Below, one piece after another: positions 43,775 through 51,593 of a DNA stretch of 64,000 nt (its first letter is position 1; each line of letters opens with the position of its first letter). A program made the position numbers and the translations under genes. The stretch spans positions 24,925-88,924 of the forward strand of contig JARIED010000007.1 of assembly GCA_029266945.1 (NCBI GenBank), read 5' to 3'. Origin of the DNA: Slackia sp. (lineage in GTDB: Bacteria; Actinomycetota; Coriobacteriia; Coriobacteriales; Eggerthellaceae). The notes under the pieces are model-generated. The model saw nothing but the letters and a program-made list of their open reading frames with translations, ran no database searches and was not told the origin of the DNA.

Positions 43775-44713
43775 GTGAAACAACAGCGTCTCTTCGAAAT
43801 CGTCTACGCGGTGATGTCGCGGGAAACATGCACGGTGGGTGATCTTGCTCGCATGCTCGAGGTATCGCCGCGTACGGTGCGTCGAGATATCGAGGCGCTC
43901 TCGGCTGCGGGCGTTCCTATCTATACGGTGCAAGGAAAAGGCGGCGGCGTGCGTTTGTTGCCAGGGTATGCAATCGAGTCGTCGTTCGTGAGTGATGCGG
44001 AGAAAGACGATGTGCTCGCAGCGCTTTCCCTCATCTCGAGCATAGACGCGCCCGTCGCCGCCGATGACGGCCTTGCAAGGCGGCTCGCCGGACTCTTTCG
44101 TCGGGAGCCGAGCGATTGGATCGAAGTCGACTTCTCTTTTTGGGGTGCTCCGCCAACGTGTCGTCGCGCTTTCGACGTTGTGCGCGAGGCCATTGTGCAC
44201 CACTGCGTCTTGCGGTTTTCGTATCGCGATGGCGCCGATCGCCTGACCGTGCGCGAGGTCGAACCTGCGAAGCTTTTGTTCAAAGAGCGGTCGTGGTATC
44301 TGCGCGCATGGTGCAGAGCGCGCTGTGATTGGCGTACATTCAAGCTGTTGCGCATGGACTGGGAGTCGATCGAACTTTTGCCCGCCGTGTTCGAGCCGCG
44401 CGAAGCCCCGGCCATCACGCGTTTTGTCGGGCCTGATGGGGAGGCCGCCCAAGGTGGCCAGCCCGCCGACGCGCCCCGTCTTTCTATGATATTCGCCCCC
44501 GAGGCGGCCAGTCGTGTTCGAGAGGAATTCGCCCCCGACGTTATCGACGTTGCGCCTGACGGGTTTTTGTCGGTGACGGTATTTTGCCAGCCGAGCGACC
44601 GAATGCTTCGTCACTTGTTTTCTTATGGCGCACAATTAGAGATACTCGAGCCGGTTTGGGTGCATGATTGGATGAATGACCAAGCGCGAGCCATGCTGGA
44701 AAGGGGCCGGTAG
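43775..44713 (+). CDS. WYL-domain transcriptional regulator (YafY type)
   Basis: A 312-residue protein: N-terminal HTH_11 (VGDLARMLEVSPRTVRRDIE with GVPIYTVQGKGGGVRLL) and a C-terminal WYL domain (FKERSWYLRAWCRARCDWRTFKL, then the conserved R near ERSWYL). It starts with GTG 43775. The stop codon is directly followed by the ATG of the membrane gene, so the two are one unit and the membrane protein is the likely target or partner. WYL domains bind small ligands or nucleic acid. Confidence 0.88.
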   Translation: MKQQRLFEIVYAVMSRETCTVGDLARMLEVSPRTVRRDIEALSAAGVPIYTVQGKGGGVRLLPGYAIESSFVSDAEKDDVLAALSLISSIDAPVAADDGLARRLAGLFRREPSDWIEVDFSFWGAPPTCRRAFDVVREAIVHHCVLRFSYRDGADRLTVREVEPAKLLFKERSWYLRAWCRARCDWRTFKLLRMDWESIELLPAVFEPREAPAITRFVGPDGEAAQGGQPADAPRLSMIFAPEAASRVREEFAPDVIDVAPDGFLSVTVFCQPSDRMLRHLFSYGAQLEILEPVWVHDWMNDQARAMLERGR

Positions 44714-45574
44714 ATGGCGAAGTCGAGCTTTTCGCGTAAAGCACGTTTTGCGGCAGGGATAGTGGCGGTATGCGCCATTGCATGCATTCTTTATTCCCGT
44801 GCGGCTTCGCGCGTCGGCGTGGCAGGGTTGGTTACGTATGCCGTGGGCGCTGCGTCGATGATTCTGGCGGCTTTGCTCCTCGGTGGCATCTGCGCTGTTT
44901 TGACGGGAATGGTTTTACGTGATGCGTGGGCCAAGGGCCGTAATCAACGACTGGAATTTTCTTACAAAGAGGCCCTTAGGGCCGAACGCCCCGTGTTGTT
45001 TTGCGCGGCTTCGGAAGTGGCGGGCGTCGTCGGGGTGTGGGCGCTTGGGATTGCGGTTTCCAGTTTGCTCCCTTATGGCGCTGCTCGCATGGCTCTTGTT
45101 GCGGGGGTTGTTGTAGCGATGATCGCTTGGGTCGTGTTCGTGTGGCGTGCGTTTCGTGCGCGATTCGGGGCTCGCTGCGATGTCGTGTTGTTGCGGGGAC
45201 GCGTGATAAGCAGCGTGATCGTCGTGTTCGTCGCTATGCTTGCCTGCGCCGCGCTTACGTTCGGGGTCGTACGTTTTTCATGTTTGGCGATCGATGCGGC
45301 GACAGGACCGCAGGGTATTGAGGCGTCTATTGTCGAAGTGGATGCGGCGAAGCGCAGCGGCGATGCCCGAAAAGGAGGCTTTTCGGTCGAAGTGACGGAG
45401 GTCGACTTCGCGGAGGTCCAAGGTGGCGTTGAGGGGTCGACATTGTATCGCATAGAGCTGGCGTCGATCGATGGCGACGAAATCGAGTTTTTCGCGACAT
45501 CCACCGTGGGAGATAGAATTCGCATCGTGTTTTGCCCACGCACTGAAACGCTCATGTCGGCAACGTCTCTTTAG
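44714..45574 (+). CDS. Hypothetical membrane protein paired with a WYL regulator
   Basis: A 286-residue protein with about five hydrophobic segments: FAAGIVAVCAIACILYSRA, LVTYAVGAASMILAALLLGG, VAGVVGVWALGIAVSSLLPY, LVAGVVVAMIAWVVFVW and VISSVIVVFVAMLACAALTF. The last roughly 90 residues are soluble and beta-rich, ending DRIRIVFCPRTETLMSATSL. It follows the WYL gene with no gap. I do not recognise a family. The soluble domain probably lies outside the membrane. Confidence 0.7.
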   Translation: MAKSSFSRKARFAAGIVAVCAIACILYSRAASRVGVAGLVTYAVGAASMILAALLLGGICAVLTGMVLRDAWAKGRNQRLEFSYKEALRAERPVLFCAASEVAGVVGVWALGIAVSSLLPYGAARMALVAGVVVAMIAWVVFVWRAFRARFGARCDVVLLRGRVISSVIVVFVAMLACAALTFGVVRFSCLAIDAATGPQGIEASIVEVDAAKRSGDARKGGFSVEVTEVDFAEVQGGVEGSTLYRIELASIDGDEIEFFATSTVGDRIRIVFCPRTETLMSATSL

Positions 45575-45739
45575 GCGCTGTGCCTACGGCCCAGCGCCTG
45601 CGTCGGTTGTTGTTTGGTCGTGCAGGCTTGCCTGGTCGTTTCTTTTTTTTGGCGTAGGACTCTCTTTGCTTCGAAACAGGCCATGCGTTGTCCAGTTTTC
45701 TTCTGTAGGATGGGCGCGTCATGTTGTCAGGAGGATTCG

Positions 45740-46156
45740 ATGAAGACTGAGAAAATCGATGCGTATTTGCGCGCCAAGCCTGGCGCCGAAAAAGATTTCA
45801 AAGCCGAATGGGAGTGGTGGCGCTACCTGGTAGGCGGAAAGATGTTCGCCGCCGAATTCACGGTGGGCCCCGAGCATAAGGAGCCGTACAAAGGACGCCA
45901 TCTCTTGACGCTCAAGTGCGATCCTGTATGGGCCGAAGCTCTGCGGTCGGAGTTTCCTCGTGTCATTTATCCAGGGTTTTACATGGATAAGCGCAATTGG
46001 ATATCGATCGACCTCGATGCAGACGTGGCTGGCAGTTTGCTTGTGGAGTTGTGCGACCATTCGTATGGCCTGGTGTTTTCCAAGCTTACCAAGAAGCTGC
46101 AGCGTGAAATCGCCTCGAAATCCGATGGTGCTCGCTCTGCCTTCGAAGTCGATTAA
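45740..46156 (+). CDS. MmcQ/YjbR-family protein
   Basis: A 138-residue protein with the YjbR fold: a compact start (MKTEKIDAYLRAKPGAEKDF), GGKMFAAEFT, HLLTLKCDPVWAEALRSEFP with the conserved LKC-DP segment, and VIYPGFYMDKRNWISIDL. ATG 45740 has AGGAGG 5 bp upstream; the frame extends further back without a ribosome site. These are often described as possible DNA-binding proteins, without firm evidence. It precedes a GyrI-like gene by 20 bp. Confidence 0.85.
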   Translation: MKTEKIDAYLRAKPGAEKDFKAEWEWWRYLVGGKMFAAEFTVGPEHKEPYKGRHLLTLKCDPVWAEALRSEFPRVIYPGFYMDKRNWISIDLDADVAGSLLVELCDHSYGLVFSKLTKKLQREIASKSDGARSAFEVD

Positions 46157-46176
46157 AGATGACGCGGGAGATTGCG

Positions 46177-46944
46177 ATGCCGTTCGATTTCAAGAAGGAA
46201 TACAAAGACCTTTACGCGCCTAAGGCCGAGCCGGCTTTCGTTGATGTTTCGCCCATGACGTTTTTCGCCGTTGCTGGAACGGGCGATCCGAATGAATCTG
46301 ATGGCGTCTACGCGAAGGCGATCGAGTTGCTTTACGGGCTTTCGTGTACGGTGAAAATGTCGAAGATGGGCTCGTGGCAGCCCAGGGGATATTTCGATTA
46401 TGTCGTGCCGCCGCTTGAAGGCTTATGGTGGGCGGGCGCTGGCGCGTTCGACGGCGCCTCGATCGTCGATAAGCGAGCTCTTTCTTGGGTGTCGCTTATT
46501 CGCCAGCCCGACTTCGTGACGCCTGAGGTGTTTGCATGGGCATGTGCCGAGCTGGCAAGGAAGAAGCCTGCGTTGGTCGAACCGTGCGAGGCTGCTTGCG
46601 GAGGCCGCGCGGAAAGGATTCCGTGCTTGATTCGTTTTGCTGAAGGTCCATGCGTTCAAGCTACGCATCGGGGTTCGTACGATGGCGAGCTCGCTACCGT
46701 TGCGAAGCTGACGGCCTATGCGCAGGAGGAAGGATTGCTGTGCGATATAGCCAGCGGAGGAGAGTCGCCCATGGGGCATCCGGCGCAGGCAGCATTCGAC
46801 GCCGCCGCCGTGCTAGCCGCGCTTGATGCGCACGGCGCCGTGCCGTCGATACGTCTGCATCATGAGATCTATCTAAGCGATCCGCGTCGCTCGAAGCCCG
46901 AAAACCTCAAGACGGTCATTCGTCATCCCGTTCGCAGCATATAG
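46177..46944 (+). CDS. GyrI-like small-molecule-binding domain protein
   Basis: A 255-residue protein of the GyrI-like/YwiB-type group: FDFKKEYKDLYAPKAEPAFV, MTFFAVAGTGDPN, AIELLYGLSCTVKM, LEGLWWAGAG and the C-terminal IRLHHEIYLSDPRRSKPENL (conserved in this family). ATG 46177 has GGGAG 6 bp upstream and is preferred over ATG 46159. It has no HTH, so it is a stand-alone ligand-binding protein. It forms an operon-like pair with the YjbR gene. Confidence 0.82.
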   Translation: MPFDFKKEYKDLYAPKAEPAFVDVSPMTFFAVAGTGDPNESDGVYAKAIELLYGLSCTVKMSKMGSWQPRGYFDYVVPPLEGLWWAGAGAFDGASIVDKRALSWVSLIRQPDFVTPEVFAWACAELARKKPALVEPCEAACGGRAERIPCLIRFAEGPCVQATHRGSYDGELATVAKLTAYAQEEGLLCDIASGGESPMGHPAQAAFDAAAVLAALDAHGAVPSIRLHHEIYLSDPRRSKPENLKTVIRHPVRSI

Positions 46945-47377
46945 TCTGCCTATTTCTTTCTATGTCAGAATCGCGATCCGTATTGCAATTGAACCATGCG
47001 GATGCCGTGCTCCAGGCTGCATGCCCTGATGGCAATTGCCTTTCCGACCCGTTATGCGTCTAGCCTATCGCTCATCCTTTTCGAGTAGCCAATCGATGAG
47101 GTCGACGATGCTCGCCCCGTTTTCATGACTCCCATGCGGCAATGGCCTGGTGCGGGGGCGGTTTTTCGGAAGGGGTCGGATAAGTTTTCGAGCGTGGGAG
47201 AGCTTGCGTTCGTATGTGGAATCGTCCGCCATATGGATAGTTGCGACAACTGTGATGCATGAGAATCAGATATCGAGCCGACCTGGCAACTTGCCTTAAA
47301 CGGGTAAATTGCTAGGTTGGCTTGACGGGCTGTTGTGGCTCCTTGCGTTTTAGCTGCCCTCGTTTTGAAGCGGCCAC
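46945..47377. other. Gene-free stretch
   Basis: I see no supported gene, RNA or terminator here. Codon bias is absent from all frames and a run of short, mixed reading frames is present. It ends at the promoter and palindrome described next. Confidence 0.5.
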
Positions 47378-47406
47378 TTGCCAAGTTTTATTGTCATTTT
47401 TATACT
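47378..47406 (+). promoter_or_regulatory. Promoter inside the palindrome
   Basis: TTGCCA at 47378-47383, 17 bp, TATACT at 47401-47406. The -35 box lies in the left arm and the -10 box in the loop of the palindrome at 47379-47429, so a protein bound there would block RNA polymerase. The start point would fall near 47413. Confidence 0.7.
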
Positions 47407-47429
47407 TGTAATGACAATAAAACTTGGCA
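47379..47429. repeat. 20-bp perfect inverted repeat, candidate XRE operator
   Basis: The arm at 47379-47398 is the exact reverse complement of 47410-47429, with 11 bp between. It contains the promoter of the DUF6442 gene, whose ATG is 16 bp after the right arm. A perfect 20+20 repeat placed over a promoter next to an XRE regulator is typical of autoregulation. Confidence 0.85.
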
Positions 47430-47444
47430 TGATTGGAGGCTGTC

Positions 47445-47759
47445 ATGGACAGGGAAGAGGTTCTCGTTAAAAGCCGTCTGGAAAATCGGCGTTGTGATGA
47501 GCGTGAGCGCAGGATGACCGATGAGGCAGGAGCCTGGGGGATAATCGCTATGGCAGCGGCGGTCTTCTCTATCTTTCTTGTCCGAATGCTTTTTACGGGA
47601 GGGGATCCGTACGATTTGCTCGCCATCCTGTTTGTGTATCTTGCTGCCGCGAGTGCCTATAAATGGAGCAAAGGCAAGTCGGGGTGGACGTTTCTGGTGA
47701 CTATTCTGTATGGCGTTATCGCGTTTGGATGGTTGTGCGCCTATGTGATTGCGGATTGA
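47445..47759 (+). CDS. DUF6442-type small membrane protein
   Basis: A 104-residue protein. A charged cytoplasmic start (MDREEVLVKSRLENRRCDER) is followed by three hydrophobic segments: AGAWGIIAMAAAVFSIFLVR, PYDLLAILFVYLAAASAYKW and FLVTILYGVIAFGWLCAYVI. It matches the DUF6442 pattern. ATG 47445 has GGAGG 5 bp upstream. The stop is 7 bp before the XRE start, so both are in one transcript controlled by the palindromic operator. The function is unknown. Confidence 0.8.
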   Translation: MDREEVLVKSRLENRRCDERERRMTDEAGAWGIIAMAAAVFSIFLVRMLFTGGDPYDLLAILFVYLAAASAYKWSKGKSGWTFLVTILYGVIAFGWLCAYVIAD

Positions 47760-47766
47760 TGCGACT

Positions 47767-47973
47767 ATGAAGGAATCGTTGATTCTGAAGAATTCTTTGA
47801 GAGAGGCACGCAATCAGCGTGGCCTTTCACAGGCGCAGCTTGCTGAGTTAACGGGAGTGTCGCGAAACACGATTAGCTCCATCGAAACGGGGCAATTCAG
47901 CCCTACGGCGAAACTCGCGCTTATTCTCTGTATCGCGCTCGACAAAAAATTCGAAGAGCTATTTTATTTTTAA
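47767..47973 (+). CDS. XRE-family helix-turn-helix regulator
   Basis: A 68-residue single-domain HTH protein (LREARNQRGLSQAQLAELTG with VSRNTISSIETGQFSPTAKL). It ends KFEELFYF, as in regulators that accompany small membrane proteins. ATG 47767 lacks a strong Shine-Dalgarno, and its translation may be coupled to the upstream gene. It most likely represses the operon through the 20-bp palindrome. Confidence 0.88.
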   Translation: MKESLILKNSLREARNQRGLSQAQLAELTGVSRNTISSIETGQFSPTAKLALILCIALDKKFEELFYF

Positions 47974-48117
47974 GGGCGTCCGAAGCAGTCTCTTCTCTTT
48001 TTTGACGACGAGCCTCCCTTTCTGAGCCAGGGCATTCGGTTGGCATAGGCGCGAATATGGGCAACTGGGCCATGCGTATGCCATGTCAGAAAGGGGCCGA
48101 TAGATATCGAAACCGAG

Positions 48118-48133
48118 TGTTTCACGTGAAACG
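48118..48133. promoter_or_regulatory. parS site (ParB binding), near consensus
   Basis: TGTTTCACGTGAAACG matches the bacterial parS consensus TGTTNCACGTGAAACA at 15 of 16 positions. The flanks extend it to a 26-bp near-palindrome, CCGAG on the left and CTCGG on the right. It lies in a 280-bp non-coding gap, not in a gene, and is the only such site I found in the window. parS sites are normally close to the chromosome origin. Confidence 0.85.
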
Positions 48134-48199
48134 CTCGGACTGATTGACGGGGCGGGGAAGAAAGTCGGGCTTACACGCTCGCATTCGCTGGTCAGACAT

Positions 48200-48240
48200 G
48201 CGAAAAGGCTGCACCGATGGGTCGGATGCAGCCTTTTCGC
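48200..48240. terminator. Bidirectional terminator before the decayed metE-like gene
   Basis: GCGAAAAGGCTGCA at 48200-48213 is the reverse complement of 48227-48240, with an inner CCGA/TCGG. A-runs and T-runs flank it on both strands. Confidence 0.85.
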
Positions 48241-48253
48241 TATGGGTCCGGGT

Positions 48254-49450
48254 TTAGCAGCTCCAGGCTTCTTCGGCGATGCTTTTGACCAGCGCGACTT
48301 TCGCCCACCGCTCGTCTTCGGTGAGTTTGTTGCCGATTTTGCAGCTCGCGAAACCGCACTGCGGCGACAGGCACAGGTTTTCAGGCGGCACGATTTGCGC
48401 GGCTTCGTGGATGCGGGCGATCACGGTATCGCGGTCTTCCAGTTCGGGGCGCTTCGTGGTAATCAGGCCCAAGACGACCTCTTGCTTCGGAAACGTATTT
48501 CAGCGGCTCGAAGCTGCCGGAGCGCTCGCCATCGAACTCCAGGTAGAACGCATCTGTATGTTCGCGCGAGAACAGGAACGGTGCGATGGTATCGTACGGG
48601 CTGCTGCTGGCGTAGGTGGAGTAGTAATTGCCGCGGCATACGTGCGTATTGATCACCATGCCTTCGGGCTTGCCTTCCAGCACAAGGTTGTTCAAGCGCA
48701 GGTGCTTTTCTGCCTCGGTGATTTCGGAGAAATCGTCGCCGCGGCGGTCTTTCCAGTAGCGGTCGTCGACCAGGATGTCCCAGGTGCAGTCATCGAACTG
48801 CAGGTTGCGGCAGCTGGATTCGTAGATTTCTTCGATGAAGATGCGATACGCCCGGCGATGTCCGCGAAAAGCTCTTCCTCGTCGGGATAGATGGCGTGCA
48901 CTCGCTCAATGGCAGCTTCGTTGCGGTACAGCTCGAGCAGAAGCTGAGCGGGCGCGGGAACGGTTTGCTTGGCGGTGCGGTTCTCGTCTTCGAACTGTTG
49001 AACGAACTTGAAATACTCGATGAACGGATGGCCGCTGCCGGTGATCTTGCCCGTCAGGATGGCCGAACCCTTCGTGGTTTCTTCGCCGACGAACTGGTAG
49101 CCGCGCTCGAGTTCGACGTGATCGATGCCGCCGAATCCTCACATGAAGTCGAGGTGCCAGTAGCCGCGTCGGAACTCGCCGTCGGTAATAAAGAGCAGGC
49201 CGGCGGCCTTCTCCTTTTCAATCAGCTTCGTGATGCATTCGTCTTCGATTGCGGTCAGCGCGGCGTCGTCGATGGCGCCGGCGGCGTGCTGGGCCTGGGT
49301 CTCCTTGAGACGCTCGGGGCGAAGGAAGCTGCCGACGACGTCGTAGCGGTTGGGTGCAAGCTGGGTCGTGGTGAATCCTCTCGTCGGATGTGCGGTGGAA
49401 TATTCGATGCCGAGGAGTATGACGCTCGCATTCGAGATTGAGAAATACAA
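48254..49450 (-). pseudogene. Cobalamin-independent methionine synthase-like gene (MetE C-terminal/YxjG type), decayed
   Basis: Homology to the YxjG-type methyltransferase starts near 49375 with FTTTQLAPNRYDVVGSFLRP and continues to the Cys-containing LCLSPQCGFASC near the end. Three lesions: an in-frame TGA at 49139-49141 where Trp is expected (HLDFM-stop-GFGGIDHVELE), a one-base loss near 48851-48855 (FADIAG then YRIFIEEIYES), and a one-base gain near 48491-48493 (LKYV then PKQEVVLGLITTK). Together they argue for real decay, though errors cannot be excluded. The true start codon is not visible. Confidence 0.82.
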
Positions 49451-49503
49451 GAAAACGAGCTTTTGCTATAGGAATTTCCTATGGAATGGGGTGCGGCGAA
49501 CGC

Positions 49504-49880
49504 TTATGCGCCTTCGACGCCAGGATCGCCCGCAGCGCCGGGAACGTGCTTACGAATCGCCTCGAGATACGCCTTGCCGTAACGCGAAAGCGTGGTTCCT
49601 TTGCGCGTGATCACGCCGATTTCCATATGCTCGTCGGCGTCGAGCGGCGGTGCGATGATGTTTTCGCCATTGAGCTCGTGGCTGATCACGCCCGAGCACA
49701 CCGTATAACCGTTCAGGTCGATGAGCAGGTTGAACAGCGTGGCGCGGTCGCGCACGCGGATGTTTTGCGGCGGTCCAGGGTGGATGCGGGCTCTTCCGAG
49801 AAATAGAACGAATTGAAGTCGCCCTGCTCGTAGGACGGGTACGGGTAGTCGTCCAAGTCGTCGAAGGCGCGATGTCGCCG
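49504..49880 (-). pseudogene. LysR-family regulator remnant (C-terminal half)
   Basis: Only the effector-domain end is present: DLDDYPYPSYEQGDFNSFYF leads, after a one-base frameshift in a T-run near 49762-49770, into IRVRDRATLFNLLIDLNGYT and KGTTLSRYGKAYLEAIRKHV. The N-terminal HTH is absent, and the remnant begins about 20 bp from the next gene. It lies just upstream of the metE-like pseudogene and resembles the LysR proteins that control such genes, so both belong to one decayed unit. Confidence 0.8.
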
Positions 49881-49901
49881 GATTTCGGCCGGACGCGCCG
49901 T

Positions 49902-51455
49902 CTACGCTTTCCAGACGCGCAGGAGCGTATGCGCCTCGGTTTCGCCTGCGGCGGGCATGGCCACGTAGGTGACCAGGGTGTTCACTGTGCCGCTGCTGGC
50001 AAGATAGTCGCCGTAGTTGTCGCAGCCGTTCGGGCAGGGCAGCGAGAAATACGTGCCGGACGCCAGGTCGACGCCGCTGACCGTGCGCGTGGATTTCACG
50101 ATGAAATGCGGCCCCGCCCATGCGGGCGCAGCGGTGGGGTTGCGGTCGAAGCAGAACCACTGTTCGCCGCTCGCCCCGCCCTTGTCGACGGGCGTGTAGG
50201 TGCCGATGCTCGAAAGGCCCTTCTGCTGGGAGTAGCCCGCGTCGAACGAGAACGTGAAACGCCCGTTGACGTAGCCCGCTTCGAGCGGCTTCATGCCGGC
50301 GGGGAGGGTCATGGAATCTTTGGTCTGGCCGCTTGCGGCGTCGATCAGCGTGAGGCGGTAGTACACGCCTGTCGCGTCGACGCGCGGCGTGATGACCACG
50401 CCGTCGCCCGTGGAATAGATCGGCGTGCCCATGCGGCCGTTGGATCGCCAGTCCTCGCGTACGTCCGACGAACCGAAGGCCGCCGATTTAAGCAGCGACG
50501 CCTCGCTTGCCGCGGCGCCTGCGTTATCGGGAACCACCTGCCAAAACGCCCGTCCGCCCGCGGCGGCGATGAAGGGCACGTCGTGATCGGCCGTGCCTGA
50601 TTCCGCCAGAACGGGGGAGCCGAGCGCCGCGCCGGAATGCGTTGCCTGGTAAATGCGCCATTCGCCGGTGAGGCAGTTCGCCTCTACCCAGACCATGCCG
50701 TGCTCGTCGCAGCGCACGTCGTAGATGTCGAAGCCGCGCTCCGTGCTTGCGGGCTGGGGCAGCACCGTGTTCACGGTGCCGTCGGCCAGCGTGATGATAC
50801 CCGCCTGCGTCAGCGGCGTGGAGCTTTTGGTGGGCAGCAGGCATGCGGCGTAGGAATCGCAGTTCGCCCAGACCAGCGTGCCGTAGGGGAGCTTGTATTC
50901 GCCAGCGGCGGCAAGCGGCGTATCGCCTTCGACGGCGGAATACGCGTCGCTGCTGAGCAGCGTCACGGCGTCGGCGGGAACCTCGAGGGTTTCGACGGCG
51001 TTGGCCGCCTTCTTCGATTTCGTGACCGCCTGGGCTCCGGCGCCCATGGCGAGCAGCGTGCCCAGGCCTGCCGCTCCGATAAGCAGCTGGCGGCGCGTGA
51101 GGGTGCGTTCGCCCTCGGGAAGGGGGATGCGCACCTGGCTATCGAGCGGGCTCGCGACGCGGCGCGCCTTGGGCTTGTACGCCGCGGCGGCACGTGCCGT
51201 GGCGGCGTGGCTCGCGCGAAACGCCGCGCTCGAGGCGCCCTTGGCCAGCGCCGGCATTTCAGCGCTGCGGGGGTTTCGCCCGTGCGCGCGCGTAGTATGG
51301 GCGCTTCGATTGCTCTTCGTGGCGCGACTTGCGGAAACGCCGACAGAGGCCCGCGTGCTGCGTCGGGCCTGCGGCGACCTGCTCGGCTGCGCATGCCGGG
51401 GGCGCGTATTCCGCGATGAGGTCGTTCGGCGTGGTGTAGGTTTTCTTTGATCCAT
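49902..51455 (-). CDS. Tat-exported protein with long basic N-terminus
   Basis: A 517-residue protein. The first about 110 residues are rich in Arg, Ser, Ala and Thr, with no hydrophobic segment. A twin-arginine motif and hydrophobic core follow (LTRRQLLIGAAGLGTLLAMG). The remainder is beta-rich with repeated short strands, suggesting a propeller-like fold, with Cys pairs (CDSYAAC, CPNGC). No Shine-Dalgarno precedes ATG 51455, so the actual start may be closer to the Tat motif. No family is certain. It is divergent from the response regulator gene. Confidence 0.65.
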   Translation of the reverse strand: MDQRKPTPRRTTSSRNTRPRHAQPSRSPQARRSTRASVGVSASRATKSNRSAHTTRAHGRNPRSAEMPALAKGASSAAFRASHAATARAAAAYKPKARRVASPLDSQVRIPLPEGERTLTRRQLLIGAAGLGTLLAMGAGAQAVTKSKKAANAVETLEVPADAVTLLSSDAYSAVEGDTPLAAAGEYKLPYGTLVWANCDSYAACLLPTKSSTPLTQAGIITLADGTVNTVLPQPASTERGFDIYDVRCDEHGMVWVEANCLTGEWRIYQATHSGAALGSPVLAESGTADHDVPFIAAAGGRAFWQVVPDNAGAAASEASLLKSAAFGSSDVREDWRSNGRMGTPIYSTGDGVVITPRVDATGVYYRLTLIDAASGQTKDSMTLPAGMKPLEAGYVNGRFTFSFDAGYSQQKGLSSIGTYTPVDKGGASGEQWFCFDRNPTAAPAWAGPHFIVKSTRTVSGVDLASGTYFSLPCPNGCDNYGDYLASSGTVNTLVTYVAMPAAGETEAHTLLRVWKA

Positions 51456-51593
51456 AGGAGCTTATTGTGTCATTTTCACCAGAGGTGACATGGGCCGCGT
51501 CCCGAATCGTTACAATAAACGCAAACCGGGCCCGCGCGAAACGGGGTGTTCGCGCGAGGGTTTCAACCCCCCGAGAATTGGAGGAGTCCAATC

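Noticed and set aside
47445..47973. DUF6442-XRE pair as a toxin-antitoxin system
   Set aside because: The membrane protein has no toxin signature, and small membrane proteins beside XRE regulators are common in stress or developmental operons. There is no positive evidence for toxicity.
49139..49141. The in-frame TGA in the metE-like gene as a selenocysteine or recoded tryptophan codon
   Set aside because: No SECIS-like hairpin is evident, Trp rather than Sec is expected at this position, and the gene has two further frameshifts. Other genes in the window use TGA as stop.
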